Shown here: positions 14,508 to 24,688 of the stretch, one piece after another | Position numbering within the stretch: position 1 is the first letter of the stretch | Layout of the letters: every line of letters begins with the position of its first letter | NCBI RefSeq assembly: GCF_000735605.1 | Contig: NZ_JPKG01000006.1 | Coordinates: 434,001-498,000, forward strand | Length of the DNA stretch: 64,000 bases | Reading direction: 5' to 3' | Origin: Allobosea sp. LC85 | GTDB lineage: Bacteria; Pseudomonadota; Alphaproteobacteria; Rhizobiales; Beijerinckiaceae | Position numbers and translations under genes: made by a program | Notes under the pieces: generated by a model | What the model saw: only the letters and a program-made list of their open reading frames with translations | Database searches by the model: none | What the model was told of the DNA's origin: nothing

Positions 14508-16232
14508 TCAGAACAGGAATGCATCGACGTCCGCTTCCACAGCCACGGCAACCGGCGCACGCGCCCCGGTCGCCAACCCGCACGCCTCGAGCACGGTGGT
14601 ATGGATCTGGCGTTCCGCCGCCATGGTGTAGTTCGGCCAGATTTCCTGCTCGATGAATTTCCCGACCCGCGCGAGCAGATGCGTCTCCGGCAGTTGTGCA
14701 CCGGCTGCGCGCAGCAGTTCATGCGCCGCCCCCGTGATGAGATCACGCATGGCCCCGGTGCTCGAGAAGGACAGCCCGGCCCGCTCGATCACGGCGCCGA
14801 ACCGCTCTCCTTCCCGCAGCAGCTCGTCCAGGCTCGCACCGAGCCGATCGCCGCTATGGCGCATGGTTGCGAGCGAGCTGCGCATCGTGAGGTCGCGCGA
14901 GGCGAAATAGGCAGCGTCGAGCCGCCCTTCGCATGTGAGCACCGATGAGGCGGTCTGCATCTGCGCGAAGGCCGGGGTCAGCTTGCGTGAATCGGTCGCC
15001 ACCTGATCGGCCGCGAATTTCAGCTCCTGAGCGATCACCACGAGACTGCGCCCACCCGTGCCGATACGAGCCGCACGCAGCCCTGCATTCATGCCGATCA
15101 GGACGATGTTCGCGGCGGTCGCAGCAAGCGCCTCGACCGTGCCCTGGCAGGTGTCGAGGACACCCGCCACAGCTTCGGTGACGCGGTCGACGCCCGCACG
15201 GGCGATGTCGCATCGGCCGAGCAGCACCGAGGCCTCGGCCAGATCAGCCTCCAGTTCCACCAGGAAGGAAGCAGCCTCGCCATTGCCGCTGCGATAGAGC
15301 GACTTGACGAGATCGATCAGTTGCGTGGTCTCGCGGTCGAGCTGGATCAACGCGCTGTTGATCTCTTCGACATCGGGACCGAGAGCGCCTGCCGCGGCTT
15401 CAAGCTGCGCCGACTGCAGCCGGAACAGCACATTGACGCAGGCAGCGCGTGTCTTGCCGTCCAGATCGCCAGCCGCTCCAGGTGCCTCACCCAGGCGCAG
15501 CCCGGAAATGGCATGCTCGAGCCTCTGGCGCATGCTGTCGCCGGACTGGAGAGCGATGATCGCGCCCCCGGTCGCCAATGTGATCCGGCTCGAGATCGCG
15601 GCCGCCTCTTCGGTCAGCGCGACGCTGCGGCGCTGGCGCTCGATGACCTCCGCCAGCGTCTGGCCGAGCTTGCCTGCCAGCGCCGCCAGGGACCTGCCAT
15701 ACCGTCCTTCGAATTCGCGCTGTGCCGTCAGGGCGGAATCGAGGAGGCTGCAGAGCTGTGCCTGATCGCGCGCGCAACGCTCGATCGTGCGCTGGGCCTG
15801 CGTGGTCAGCGTGCCGATCTCGCCGGCGAAGTCACCAAAATCGCTCCCGACCATCGGAATCGATATCGCCTCGATCCGCGCACTGCGTGCGAGGATGGTG
15901 ATGAGCCGCATATGCTCGAGCAGCCGTTCCAGGGCCTGCGAGGCGTTGTGGCTGTGGATCGACAGGTCCTGAAGCGCGCTGGTTTCGGCGGAGAGGTCGT
16001 CGTTCAGCGCACGCAGCTCGCCGGCGAGACGATGCAGCGCCGTACGGGCCTGTTCGATCTCGCTGCCCGCGAGTTCGCTCGACAAGGCCCCGAGTTGCTC
16101 GTTCAACGCCTGAAACAGTGTCAGGCCCTCGCCAAGCTGCTGCCCGGCCGTGGCGAAGGTCACATCGATCGCGCGCGCATTCGCATCGAGCGACTGGATC
16201 AACCTCGGTAGTCCTTCGTTATCCCGGAACAT
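14508..16232 (-). CDS. Soluble receptor-like chemotaxis protein with two degenerate signalling hairpins
   Basis: 574 residues from ATG 16230-16232 (a longer frame to 16406 lacks coding character). There is no membrane segment and the protein is almost wholly helical. Two segments resemble the methyl-accepting hairpin: ITILARSARIEAISI...FGDFAGEIGTLTTQ (about 130-170) and ANIVLIGMNAGLRAARIGTGG...LVVIAQELKFAADQ (about 390-430), comparable with NLLALNAAIEAARAG...FAVVAxEVRxLA of true receptors, but both deviate at conserved Glu and Ala positions. It is the last gene of the chemotaxis cluster, 29 bases after cheB, so it probably contacts CheA/CheW or CheY. The exact role is unknown. Confidence 0.65.
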   Translation of the reverse strand: MFRDNEGLPRLIQSLDANARAIDVTFATAGQQLGEGLTLFQALNEQLGALSSELAGSEIEQARTALHRLAGELRALNDDLSAETSALQDLSIHSHNASQALERLLEHMRLITILARSARIEAISIPMVGSDFGDFAGEIGTLTTQAQRTIERCARDQAQLCSLLDSALTAQREFEGRYGRSLAALAGKLGQTLAEVIERQRRSVALTEEAAAISSRITLATGGAIIALQSGDSMRQRLEHAISGLRLGEAPGAAGDLDGKTRAACVNVLFRLQSAQLEAAAGALGPDVEEINSALIQLDRETTQLIDLVKSLYRSGNGEAASFLVELEADLAEASVLLGRCDIARAGVDRVTEAVAGVLDTCQGTVEALAATAANIVLIGMNAGLRAARIGTGGRSLVVIAQELKFAADQVATDSRKLTPAFAQMQTASSVLTCEGRLDAAYFASRDLTMRSSLATMRHSGDRLGASLDELLREGERFGAVIERAGLSFSSTGAMRDLITGAAHELLRAAGAQLPETHLLARVGKFIEQEIWPNYTMAAERQIHTTVLEACGLATGARAPVAVAVEADVDAFLF

Positions 16233-16261
16233 TCTGCCCCCAACGCAATGCGATTCAGCCC

Positions 16262-17368
16262 TCAGGCGCTTTGGGCGATCTCGCCTGCCGCGCCGCGCCC
16301 AAGATGCGGCCACGCCATGATTTCCTGCGGCACCCGCCCAAGGCCGATCACGCGCTGGGCCGCGCCAAGCTCGATCGCCTCCTTCGGCATGCCGAAGACG
16401 ACGCAACTCTCCTCGTCCTGCGCGAGCGTGTGTGCGCCAGCCTTGCGCATTTCGAGCAGCCCGCGGGCGCCGTCATCGCCCATGCCGGTCATGATCAGGC
16501 CGAGAGCGTTGGCGCCGGCATACTGGGCCGCCGAGCGGAACAGCACATCGACGGACGGGCGGTGACGCGAGACATGCGGGCCGTCCTTGATGGCGACGCG
16601 ATACTGCGTGCCCGAGCGCTGCAGGAGCATGTGACGATTTCCCGGCGCGATCAGGACGCGGCCGGCCCGAAGCTCGTCGCCATCCTCGGCTTCCTTGACC
16701 TCGACCGCGCAAATGCCGTTCAGCCGTCGGGCAAAGGCGGCCGTGAACTTCTCGGGCATGTGCTGCACCACCGCAATGCCAGGGCATGTGACCGGCAGCG
16801 CAGTGAGAACCTCCCGCAGGGTCTCGGTACCGCCGGTCGAGATCCCGATGCAGACGATGCGATCCGTCTCGCTGCGGACGCGTCCCGGGACCGGCGGCGG
16901 CATGATGACATCGGCGGTCAGTTTCTCCTCGACCGGTGGGCGCGCGTGCCGGGGGCGCAGCCGCGCCTGCGCTGCCGCCCTGACGGAGTGCCTGAGCCGG
17001 TCGGCCGTCTCGATCAGGGCGTTGCGCGTGTCGATACGGGGCTTTGGCAGCACGTCGACCGCACCGGCCTCGAGGGCATCGAAGAGCGCCCGTGACCCGG
17101 TCTCGGTCAAGGTCGAGCAGATGATCACCGGTATCGGTCGCTGCGCCATGATCTTGCGCAGGAAGGTGAGCCCGTCCATGCCCGGCATCTCGATATCGAG
17201 GATCATGACGTCGGGCAGTTCGTTCTGCAGGCGTCGCACGGCTGCGAAGGCATCGGCCGCCGTTCCCATGACCTCGATGCCGTTGTCCTCGCTCAGAATC
17301 GAGGAAAGCACCTGACGCACCGAGGCCGAATCGTCGACGATCAGGACGCGGATGGGTTTGCGGGTCAT
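16262..17368 (-). CDS. cheB: Chemotaxis response regulator protein-glutamate methylesterase CheB
   Basis: 368 residues from ATG 17366-17368, which overlaps the cheR stop (ATGA). The receiver domain (1-125) has VDDSASVR, phospho-acceptor Asp58 in [12 protein letters not shown] and KPRID. After a Pro-rich linker the methylesterase domain shows the catalytic triad: Ser in [12 protein letters not shown], His in VVQHMPEKF and Asp in [11 protein letters not shown]. It removes methyl groups from receptor glutamates and deamidates glutamines, and is activated by CheA phosphorylation to reset receptor sensitivity. Length and motifs are those of a complete, normal CheB. Confidence 0.97.
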   Translation of the reverse strand: MTRKPIRVLIVDDSASVRQVLSSILSEDNGIEVMGTAADAFAAVRRLQNELPDVMILDIEMPGMDGLTFLRKIMAQRPIPVIICSTLTETGSRALFDALEAGAVDVLPKPRIDTRNALIETADRLRHSVRAAAQARLRPRHARPPVEEKLTADVIMPPPVPGRVRSETDRIVCIGISTGGTETLREVLTALPVTCPGIAVVQHMPEKFTAAFARRLNGICAVEVKEAEDGDELRAGRVLIAPGNRHMLLQRSGTQYRVAIKDGPHVSRHRPSVDVLFRSAAQYAGANALGLIMTGMGDDGARGLLEMRKAGAHTLAQDEESCVVFGMPKEAIELGAAQRVIGLGRVPQEIMAWPHLGRGAAGEIAQSA

Positions 17369-18237
17369 GCTGCCGATTTCCTCTCGCCGGCGTGGCCGGC
17401 CTGGTAGATCGTCGGTGCGACCGAGCGCAGCCCCGCGATACCGCTGCCGGCCATCGATTCTGAATGGCCCAGCATCAGGTAACCACCCGGGCGCAAATGG
17501 GACGCGAGCCGGGAAATGACCGCTTGCTGTGTTGGCTTGTCGAAATAAATCAGCACGTTGCGACAGAGGATCACATCGACATCGCGGTCGAAGGGATAGC
17601 TCTCGTCGGTCAGGTTCAGACGCCCGAACTGCACGCATCGGCGCAGTTCCGGCGTCACGCGGACGAGATCCTGGCGCGGATCGCGCGAGCGCATCAGGTA
17701 GCGCTGCTGCATGGCCGCGGGGACCGGCGCGACAAAGGCGCGCGGATAGATTGCGGCCCGCGCTTCACGCAGAACCTCCGTCGAGATGTCCGTCCCCAGG
17801 ATGGAATAGCGCAGCGGTGCGCCTGCGTTCGCGAGATCCTGCAGCACCATGGCCGTGGTATAGGCCTCGGCACCGGTCGAGCTGGCGGCACTCCAGATCT
17901 TCAGGCTGGCCGGGCGCGACGCATGCCTGTCGAGCAGATGCGGCACCGCGACATTGCGCAGGTAGTCGAAATGGCTCGGCTCGCGGAAGAAATCTGTCTT
18001 GTTGGTCGTGACGCAGTCAATCAGATGCACAAGCTCGTCTGCCAGACCATCCTTCTCGAAGAGCAGCGCGCCATAGGCGCCAAGCCCCTTGAGGCCGAGC
18101 GCCCGGACACGCTTGCGCAGCCGGCCTTCCACCATGGTGCGCTTGGTGCCCGGAAGCTTGATCCCGACCCGCGACTCGATCAACGACGCGATGGCGCCGA
18201 AATGCCTGTCCGACAGGTGGTCGTGAACGTCCTGCAT
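17365..18237 (-). CDS. cheR: Chemotaxis protein methyltransferase CheR
   Basis: 290 residues from the ATG at 18235-18237, preferred because GGGG lies about 9 bases upstream and it begins 13 bases after cheW ends; an upstream ATG at 18300 would overlap cheW by 50 bases. The all-alpha N-terminal domain ([32 protein letters not shown]) is followed by the SAM-binding domain: [40 protein letters not shown], and [12 protein letters not shown]. It methylates receptor glutamates and so opposes CheB, whose gene overlaps it by 4 bases. No C-terminal pentapeptide-binding motif is obvious. Confidence 0.96.
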   Translation of the reverse strand: MQDVHDHLSDRHFGAIASLIESRVGIKLPGTKRTMVEGRLRKRVRALGLKGLGAYGALLFEKDGLADELVHLIDCVTTNKTDFFREPSHFDYLRNVAVPHLLDRHASRPASLKIWSAASSTGAEAYTTAMVLQDLANAGAPLRYSILGTDISTEVLREARAAIYPRAFVAPVPAAMQQRYLMRSRDPRQDLVRVTPELRRCVQFGRLNLTDESYPFDRDVDVILCRNVLIYFDKPTQQAVISRLASHLRPGGYLMLGHSESMAGSGIAGLRSVAPTIYQAGHAGERKSAA

Positions 18238-18250
18238 GAGTGTCCCCGGC

Positions 18251-18733
18251 TCAGGCTGCGAGATCGCCGGCGGGAGGGGCGAGTGAGGATAGGTCGTCAT
18301 TCGCCATCAGCCGTTCCAGGTCGAAGACGACGATGAAGGCTTCTCCCTTGCGGCCGATGCCGGCAATGTAATTCGACTGCCAGCGCCCGCCGACATCCGG
18401 AGCCGCTTCGGTCTGCCCCTTGTCGAGCCCAGTGACCTCGAAGACCCGATCAGCGACGAAGCCGACGCCGGTGGTGCGGCCCTTGACCGGCACATCGAGG
18501 ATGATGATGCGGGTAGCCTCCGTCGCATCGACACGCGGCAGTCCGAGCTTTGTGCGCAGATCGACGATCGGAAAGCCGGCGCCGCGCACATCGATCATGC
18601 CCATCAGAAAGTCCGGCGCATGCGGCAGCTTCGAGATCGGCCGCAGGTCGAGGATCTCGCGGACGTAGCGGATGTCGATGCCGAAGATTTCCTGATCGAT
18701 GCCGAGCGTCAGGTATTGGGCGTTCTCAGCCAT
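18251..18733 (-). CDS. cheW: Chemotaxis adaptor CheW (first copy)
   Basis: 160 residues forming one CheW domain: LTLGIDQEIFGIDIRYVREIL, the conserved GMIDVRGAGFPIVDLRTKLGL loop, and the second subdomain with VGFVADRVFEVTGLD and FIVVFDLERLM. CheW bridges receptors and the CheA kinase. It is followed by cheR and preceded, across an 84-bp gap with a strong hairpin, by the receptor gene. A second CheW is encoded at 21074-21559; the two are clearly diverged, so they may serve different receptor arrays. Confidence 0.95.
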   Translation of the reverse strand: MAENAQYLTLGIDQEIFGIDIRYVREILDLRPISKLPHAPDFLMGMIDVRGAGFPIVDLRTKLGLPRVDATEATRIIILDVPVKGRTTGVGFVADRVFEVTGLDKGQTEAAPDVGGRWQSNYIAGIGRKGEAFIVVFDLERLMANDDLSSLAPPAGDLAA

Positions 18734-18779
18734 GATGCCTCTCGATGATTGCGCGCTGTAACGGTCGCTGGCTCGCGGT

Positions 18780-18810
18780 GCTCCGGCCCCGTGTGAAACG
18801 GGGCCGGAGC
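18780..18810. terminator. Strong GC hairpin between the receptor gene and cheW
   Basis: GCTCCGGCCCCGT pairs perfectly with ACGGGGCCGGAGC around a 5-base loop in the 84-bp gap between the receptor gene stop (18818) and the cheW start (18733). No T run follows on the minus strand, so it may attenuate transcription or protect the upstream mRNA rather than end it. Confidence 0.5.
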
Positions 18811-18817
18811 TTGCGGC

Positions 18818-21019
18818 TCATGAGCGCTGGAACGCTGCGTCGTGCTGGTCTTCGCCGCTCTCGATGTCGAAGGCGAAGCCGCCATTGGCAACCTTCCTGG
18901 CGGGCCGGGACATCTGGGTCGCCGGTCTCGCAGGCTGCATCACGGCGGCCATCGAGGACGCTTTGCCGCGAAGCTGCTTCACCGCGTGATCAAGAACCGG
19001 CGCGGCTGCCACCTGGCGGGCGGAACCCTGATCCAGGCGGAAGAATGCGATGGTGCTTTGCAGCTGCTCTGCCTGGGTGGCGAGTTCCTCGGAGGTCGCC
19101 GAGACCTGCTCGGAGGCAGCGGCATTCTGCTGCGTGACCTTGTCGAGCTGCTGGATGGCCTGGTTGATCTGGGTCGAGCCGACATCCTGCTCGCGGCAGG
19201 CTGCGGTGATCTCCTCGACCAGTTCCGCGGTCTTCTTGATGTCCGGCACCAGCCTGGCGAGCATCGAGCCGGCTTCCTGCGCCACCTTGACCGTGTCGAC
19301 CGAGAGCGTGCCGATCTCGGCCGCTGCCGCCTGGCTGCGCTCGGCAAGCTTGCGCACCTCGGAGGCGACAACCGCGAAGCCCTTGCCGTGCTCGCCGGCA
19401 CGCGCCGCCTCGACTGCCGCGTTGAGGGCAAGCAGGTCTGTCTGGCGGGCAATCTCCTGCACGATGGTGATCTTGGCGGCGATGGTCTGCATCGCGTCGA
19501 CGGCGCGCCCGACTGCGACTCCGCTCGCTTCGGCGTCCTTCGCCGATTGGGCCGCGATCTTCTCGGTCTGGCTCGCGTTCTCGGCGTTCTGCTTCACATT
19601 GGCCGCCATCTCCTCCATCGAGGACGAGGCTTCCTCAGTCGACGACGCCTGTTCGGTCGAGCCCTGGGACAGTTGCTCGGCGCTCGCGGAGAGTTCCTGG
19701 CTGCCGGCGGAGACGTTCTCGGCCGCCCTTGTGGCCTGAGAGACGATGCTGCGCAGCTTCTCGATCATGTTCTCCAGCGCGATGCCGAGCGTGTCACGCT
19801 CCGACAGGCGCTTGGCCTCGACCGTCAGGTCGCCATTCGAGATGGCGTTGGCGACTGCGGCCGTCGCGTTGAGATTCGCGGTCATCGCGTTGAGCGAGGT
19901 GACAAGATCGCCGATCTCGTCCTTGCTCCGGACCGCGATGGTCTGGCTGAGGTCACCGATGGCGACGGCATTGGCGAGAGAAACAGCGCTGGACAGGCCA
20001 CGGCTGATGTTGAGCGCGATCCAGGCTGCGGCGGCGATCGCGACCAGCAGCGAACCTAGCGCGATGGCAATCAGGAGCGCCTTGGCGAAGGCCGCTTCCT
20101 CGGCCGCCGTTTTGCTCAGGGACTGCATGCGCTCGGTGGCATGCTTCATGTAGGTCTCGTAGCCCTCCATTGTCGCTTGGCCGGCCGCATTGGCCTCGGT
20201 CGCCGAAATCTCCGCCGCCTTGATGTTACCGGCCTCTCCGGCGATGCGCGCCACCTGGACGACCGAGGCAATGCCCTTGTCGAAGGCGGCCATCATGGCG
20301 TTCGTCGCGACGCCGAACTCACCGAACCGGGCATAGCTCCTGGCCAGCGCGACCTTGACTGCCTGTGCCTGTTCCTCGACGGATTTCTGCATCTTTTCGG
20401 CATCGACCACCGAGGATGCGCCGAGCATCAGGGCGGTCGAGCGTGTCAGGCGCAACCACTCCAGGCGCGCGTCATAGAACTTCAGAGCAGCCTGAACCAG
20501 TTCCGGCGAGGCGGACGCTTTCGAGACGTCGGCCAGCACTGCGTTCGTGGCCGCGGTGATGTCGCGGATGAGGGCCTGGGTTTCGTTGTTCCAGACTTCG
20601 GCTGCGCGGTTGTTGGAGTTCAGGCGCGCATTGGAAAAGACCTTGGCCTGTGCCGCGGAGAACTGCTTGCTCTTGGCCGCGGCCTGATCCAGCAGCGCCT
20701 TGCCTTCGGGAGAGGTCTGCGAATGCAGGTCGGCATGCAGCTTTTCCGTTTCGGCCTTCACCCGCTCGTTGTCGGCGATGTAGCGCTCGATGGTTCTGGT
20801 GTCGGACGCGATGATGGCGCTCTTTTCAGCCCGGATCTGGAAGAGCACGTTGCGAACCAGGTCATCGGCCATGTCGCCGCGCTTGGATTGTGCCACGATC
20901 CGCGTCTGCGTCTCCGTCATGTCGGACAGCTTCATATAGGCGATGCCGCTGGCCACGGCTGACAGCGCGATGACGACGCCAAAGGCGCCTGCCAGTTTAG
21001 CCTTGATCGTCATTCTCAT
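18818..21019 (-). CDS. Methyl-accepting chemotaxis protein with four-helix-bundle sensor
   Basis: 733 residues from ATG 21017-21019 (GGAG 6-9 bases upstream). Membrane spans at about 9-28 and 314-337 enclose a ~285-residue periplasmic, largely helical sensor of the long bundle type with no Cache/PAS features. A HAMP domain follows (about 338-390), then the cytoplasmic hairpin whose tip is [38 protein letters not shown]. The C-terminal tail is Pro/Ala-rich with no NWETF-type motif. The presumed ligand is unknown. It is transcribed between the two cheW genes. Confidence 0.95.
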   Translation of the reverse strand: MRMTIKAKLAGAFGVVIALSAVASGIAYMKLSDMTETQTRIVAQSKRGDMADDLVRNVLFQIRAEKSAIIASDTRTIERYIADNERVKAETEKLHADLHSQTSPEGKALLDQAAAKSKQFSAAQAKVFSNARLNSNNRAAEVWNNETQALIRDITAATNAVLADVSKASASPELVQAALKFYDARLEWLRLTRSTALMLGASSVVDAEKMQKSVEEQAQAVKVALARSYARFGEFGVATNAMMAAFDKGIASVVQVARIAGEAGNIKAAEISATEANAAGQATMEGYETYMKHATERMQSLSKTAAEEAAFAKALLIAIALGSLLVAIAAAAWIALNISRGLSSAVSLANAVAIGDLSQTIAVRSKDEIGDLVTSLNAMTANLNATAAVANAISNGDLTVEAKRLSERDTLGIALENMIEKLRSIVSQATRAAENVSAGSQELSASAEQLSQGSTEQASSTEEASSSMEEMAANVKQNAENASQTEKIAAQSAKDAEASGVAVGRAVDAMQTIAAKITIVQEIARQTDLLALNAAVEAARAGEHGKGFAVVASEVRKLAERSQAAAAEIGTLSVDTVKVAQEAGSMLARLVPDIKKTAELVEEITAACREQDVGSTQINQAIQQLDKVTQQNAAASEQVSATSEELATQAEQLQSTIAFFRLDQGSARQVAAAPVLDHAVKQLRGKASSMAAVMQPARPATQMSRPARKVANGGFAFDIESGEDQHDAAFQRS

Positions 21020-21073
21020 GCGAAACTCCAATGCAACTCAACTCTCAAGCACAACTACCGAGCGACGCTCACG

Positions 21074-21559
21074 TCACTCGAGGATACGTTCCAGGTCCGG
21101 AATGATGACGAACTCATCGTTCCACTTGGAGATGAAGCGGATAAACTCCGGCCGCCAATGCAACCCGAGGCGCGGCGTCGGCTGGTTATTCTTTCCGGAG
21201 ATCTCAGTGACTTCGTAGACCTTGTCGGCCATGAGGCCGAACGTGACCGCATCGCCGCCGATTTCGATTTCCACCACGACGATACGCGTGTCGGCGGTGG
21301 CGACTTGCCTCGGCATGCCGAAGCGCAGCCTGAGGTCCGCCAGAGGAATCACGTTGCCGCGCACATTGATCAGCGCCGGAAGGAAGGTCCGGGCGCCCGC
21401 AACTCTCGTCACCGGCACGGGGTCGATGATCTCGCGCACCATCTCGGTTTCGATCGCGAAGATCTCGCTGCCCAGTCCGATCATGAGGACCTGCAAGGAC
21501 TCGCCCGACTGCAGGATATGCCTGCTGCCGTGGCCCTGCTGTTGAATCGGCTGCGTCAT
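21074..21559 (-). CDS. cheW: Chemotaxis adaptor CheW (second copy)
   Basis: 161 residues, one CheW domain: LQVLMIGLGSEIFAIETEMVREII, PALINVRGNVIPLADLRLRFGM and VTFGLMADKVYEVTEIS. The start ATG overlaps the cheA stop (ATGA, 21556-21559), which implies translational coupling to the kinase it binds. The receptor gene follows after a 54-bp gap. It has a longer Gln-rich N-terminus than the other CheW here. Confidence 0.95.
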   Translation of the reverse strand: MTQPIQQQGHGSRHILQSGESLQVLMIGLGSEIFAIETEMVREIIDPVPVTRVAGARTFLPALINVRGNVIPLADLRLRFGMPRQVATADTRIVVVEIEIGGDAVTFGLMADKVYEVTEISGKNNQPTPRLGLHWRPEFIRFISKWNDEFVIIPDLERILE

Positions 21560-23610
21560 GCGGCCTCCGATGCCGGACTGTTTTCGGCGCGTACCTGGCC
21601 GAGCGAAACGAGCTGCGCGACGTCGAGAATAAGCGCCGCGGAGCCATCACCGAGGATGGTGGCGCCGGAGAACATCGTGACGTCGGCGTGGAGCTTGGAG
21701 AGGGACTTGATCACCGTCTGATGGCTGCCGATGATCTGGTCGACCACCAGGCCGATGCGCATATCCCCCATCGTGGTGATGATGACCTTCTGATGCGGGT
21801 CGGCCTCTCCTTCCGCCTCGAAGAGATCGCGCAGCCTCAGGAACGGGACGAGGTCGCCTCGTATGCTGAGGAAGCTGCGGCCCCGCGAACGGGCTTCGTC
21901 CGCAGCGGTCAGCTCGACGCATTCCTCGACCGCCGAGAGCGGAATGATGTAGCGCCCTTCGCCAACACGGATCAGCAGACCCTCGATGATCGCAAGCGTC
22001 AGCGGCAGCCGGAGCGTCACCGTGCTTCCGTAGCCGGGCACGGTCGCGAGATCGATCGTGCCCCGCATGGCCTCGATCGTGCGCTTGACCACATCCATAC
22101 CGACACCGCGGCCCGACAGCGCAGAGATCGTCCGGGCGGTGGAGAAGCCGGGATGGAACAGGAACTGGTGGATCTCGTGTTCGCTCAAGGGCGCTCCGGC
22201 CGCGACCAGCCCCTGCTCCTCGGCCTTGGCGCGGATACGAGCCGCGTCGAGCCCGGCGCCATCATCCTGCACCGTGACGAGCACCTGCGCCCCGACATAG
22301 CGGGCGGCGAGCTCGATGCGCCCCGTCGTCGATTTGGTGGTGCCGGCGCGGGCCTCGGGCGCTTCGATGCCATGGTCGATCGCATTGCGGATGAGGTGGA
22401 CCAGGGGATCGGCAAGTCGCTCGATCATGGTTTTGTCGAGCTCGGTATCCTCGCCGACCGTGACGAAATCGACCGGCTTGCCGAGATCGCGCGAGAGGTC
22501 ATGCACGAGGCGGCGGAAGCGGCCGAAGAGCGAGCCCATCGGCACCATGCGCACCCCCATGGTGGAATCGCGCAGGCCGGACGCCAACCGTTCGATTTCC
22601 TCGGCGATCGATTTGATCGCGAGATCGGTCCCGGAATGCGCGAGCTGGCTGAGCCTCGCCTGCGCAATGACGAGTTCGCCCACGCGATCCATCAGTTCAT
22701 CAAGGCGCTCAGCCTGAACGCGAACGGTCGAAGTCTTGTCCTCGCTGCGACGGATGCTCTCGCTCCGCTCGCCGGTTGCACGCTCTGTCAGGGCGGGCTG
22801 CAACTCATTCACCGGGGCCGCAGTGGCAGTAACCACCACAGCCACCGCCTCGCTCTCCACCGTCGTGGGACGCTTCGCATCCACGGGCCCAGCCAGGCTG
22901 AGCGGCGCGATGCCGAGCTTCATCTCATCGCGGACGAACATGAAAACATCCTCGATGTCCTCGCGCGAACAGCTGCCCTGAAGCTCGACCGTCCATGCGA
23001 TCATGCATGTCTCCGGATCGAGCGCTCCGAGTTCCGGCACGGCGTCGAGATACGCAACGACCCTGCATGAGCCCAGCGCGCGGAGGTCGTCGAGCAGGAC
23101 CAGCGGATTGGTACCGTTGCGCAGTATATCCGGCTCGAAGGCGATCTCGATCAGCCAGCCTGCGCCGTCTGCGGCGGTCACGGCAGAAGCCTCGTTGAGG
23201 GCGGCACAGGTGGGCGATGCTGTGCCTCCCGTCGCGCCGGTGGCGATCAGGGCCTGGAGCTCTTCGACGATCGCCTCGCCAATGATCGGATCGGTCGAGT
23301 CAGGATCGTCGATCAGCGCGCGGATATAATCCTTGGCAGCCAGAGAGACGGTGATGATGTCAGGTTCCGCCGAGATCTTGCCCTTGCGGATCAGGTCGAA
23401 GGCGGTTTCGAAATCATGGGTGAAGGCGGCGACCCGGTCGAAACCGAACATCGCCCCCGACCCCTTGATGGTATGCAGCGCCCGGAAAGCCGCGTCGATC
23501 AGATCGCTGTCCTGCGGCGTCTGACCGAGATCGAGCAGCGCCGCCTCCAGACTGTCGAGCAGGTCGCTGGCCTCCTGCCGGAATGTTTCGGTCGGATCGA
23601 GTTCCATCAT
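21556..23610 (-). CDS. cheA: Chemotaxis histidine kinase CheA
   Basis: 684 residues. The HPt domain has the phosphorylated His46 in FRALHTIKGSGAMFGFD. There is a central region resembling a docking domain (about 150-235, LLDDLRALGSCRVVAYLD), the dimerisation helices (VRVQAERLDELMDRVGELVIAQARLSQ), the ATPase domain with N-box HLIRNAIDHGIE, G1 VQDDGAGLDAARI and G2 FSTARTISALSGRGVGMDVVK, and a C-terminal CheW-like domain. All catalytic boxes are intact. Start ATG overlaps the cheY stop by 4 bases. It phosphorylates the CheY and CheB of this cluster. Confidence 0.97.
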   Translation of the reverse strand: MMELDPTETFRQEASDLLDSLEAALLDLGQTPQDSDLIDAAFRALHTIKGSGAMFGFDRVAAFTHDFETAFDLIRKGKISAEPDIITVSLAAKDYIRALIDDPDSTDPIIGEAIVEELQALIATGATGGTASPTCAALNEASAVTAADGAGWLIEIAFEPDILRNGTNPLVLLDDLRALGSCRVVAYLDAVPELGALDPETCMIAWTVELQGSCSREDIEDVFMFVRDEMKLGIAPLSLAGPVDAKRPTTVESEAVAVVVTATAAPVNELQPALTERATGERSESIRRSEDKTSTVRVQAERLDELMDRVGELVIAQARLSQLAHSGTDLAIKSIAEEIERLASGLRDSTMGVRMVPMGSLFGRFRRLVHDLSRDLGKPVDFVTVGEDTELDKTMIERLADPLVHLIRNAIDHGIEAPEARAGTTKSTTGRIELAARYVGAQVLVTVQDDGAGLDAARIRAKAEEQGLVAAGAPLSEHEIHQFLFHPGFSTARTISALSGRGVGMDVVKRTIEAMRGTIDLATVPGYGSTVTLRLPLTLAIIEGLLIRVGEGRYIIPLSAVEECVELTAADEARSRGRSFLSIRGDLVPFLRLRDLFEAEGEADPHQKVIITTMGDMRIGLVVDQIIGSHQTVIKSLSKLHADVTMFSGATILGDGSAALILDVAQLVSLGQVRAENSPASEAA

Positions 23611-23972
23611 GCCCGCACCAGCTTGGCGACGACCGCAAGCAATTGCTCCGGCTTGAATGGCTTGGTGATCCAGCCGGTCGCGCCCGCGGCCTTCGCCTGC
23701 TGCTTGACGCCGTCATCGGACTCGGTCGTGAGGAAGACGATCGGGACGCCAGTGAAGGTGGGGAGCGCGCGCAAGCCCCGGATCATCTCCAGGCCGTTCA
23801 TCACCGGCATGTTCAGGTCGGTGATGACGAGGTCGAAGCGCTCCGCCTTTGCCTTGGCCAAGCCTTCGGAGCCATCGCCCGCCTCCACGACCTTATGGCC
23901 GGAGGGTGCGAGCACAAGCTTGATCATCTGCCGCACGCTCGGAGAATCGTCGACAGTCAGAATTGACGCCAT
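23607..23972 (-). CDS. cheY: Chemotaxis response regulator CheY
   Basis: 121-residue single receiver domain from ATG 23970-23972; a TTG three codons earlier overlaps the stop of the STAS gene and could also be used. Acidic pocket Asp8-Asp9, phospho-acceptor Asp52 in LVITDLNMPVMNG, Thr/Ser switch in VFLTTESDDG, Lys in ITKPFKPEQLL. It has no output domain, so it acts by protein contact, presumably the flagellar motor or another partner. It sits between the STAS gene and cheA. Confidence 0.95.
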   Translation of the reverse strand: MASILTVDDSPSVRQMIKLVLAPSGHKVVEAGDGSEGLAKAKAERFDLVITDLNMPVMNGLEMIRGLRALPTFTGVPIVFLTTESDDGVKQQAKAAGATGWITKPFKPEQLLAVVAKLVRA

Positions 23973-23977
23973 GCCAC

Positions 23978-24268
23978 TCAAGCCTTGTTGATGAGGACGC
24001 AGTCACCGAGCTGCGCGGGTGAGATGCCTGCGCGCGCCAGCGCGGCGTTCAAGATGTCAGAAGGGGCCCGCAGACTGATGCGCTTGCCTGCAGCTCGCGC
24101 CGTCCGGGCGGCTGAAACCAGAAGCTGAAGCCCGGCGAGATCGATCACCGCAAGGGCCGAACAATCGATCTCGACCTGCGCCTCCGCCTGGACAGCAGAG
24201 GTCATCTGATCGAACAGGTGACGCACCATTCGTAGCGAGCAATCCTCCGGAAGCATTAACGTCAGCAC
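23978..24268 (-). CDS. STAS-domain protein at the head of the chemotaxis operon
   Basis: 96 residues from GTG 24266-24268 (AAAAGG about 9 bases upstream); an ATG four codons later is an alternative. The fold is that of STAS/anti-anti-sigma proteins: a strand VEIDCSALAVIDLAGLQLLVSAAR containing the usual phosphorylatable position region (D-L-A-G in place of D-S-S/T-G), then a helix, strand KRISLRAPSD and a final helix. The usual Ser/Thr is replaced by Ala, so regulation by phosphorylation is unlikely. Such genes lead chemotaxis operons in several alphaproteobacteria; their role there is not settled. Confidence 0.85.
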   Translation of the reverse strand: MLTLMLPEDCSLRMVRHLFDQMTSAVQAEAQVEIDCSALAVIDLAGLQLLVSAARTARAAGKRISLRAPSDILNAALARAGISPAQLGDCVLINKA

Positions 24269-24688
24269 GAATTGAACCTTTTACATCCGAAATTACGTTT
24301 CTTGCGACCATCAAGATCTGAGTTCCGCTACCGCACGAAATCCTGCTCTTCATCAGCAGAGTTACATACAAACAAGCGAGATGGTTTAGGTCTGAAACGT
24401 TTGATGAGACCCAGCTTTACCTTCAATTCTGATCGATATATTAACCGCGAATCAGATGTTGCGCTGTTTGTCAGGCCGTTGCGCCCGGCGAATCCGGATT
24501 GCGCAATCTGTCTTCTCGCTTCGCCTACTGTAAAAATTCGGCAGCGGATTCAGGCAATCCGATTGGCCTAGGGACTTTCAGATGGGTCGACACCTGCGAT
24601 CGCTGGCACTGCCATGCAGCCAAGGGCGCGGCAGCACGCTTGCTGCCGACGGCTGCCTGCGCGCCGGGCCGAGGTCGAGAGTGGCGCG
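24269..24688. promoter_or_regulatory. Divergent regulatory region between the chemotaxis operon and an AraC gene
   Basis: About 420 bp, visibly AT-richer than its surroundings between 24280 and 24480, with no gene I can support. It must contain the promoters of the STAS-cheYA... operon (leftward) and the AraC-type regulator (rightward). A long direct or inverted operator is not obvious by eye. Confidence 0.6.

Noticed and set aside
16118..18336. Long plus-strand frames antisense to cheB, cheR and the soluble receptor-like gene
   Set aside because: They mirror the high-GC codon pattern of conserved chemotaxis genes on the other strand and encode Arg/His/Asp-rich products.
21688..23070. Plus-strand frame of 460 codons antisense to cheA
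   Set aside because: Opposite strand of a gene with complete histidine-kinase motifs; a typical GC-rich shadow frame.
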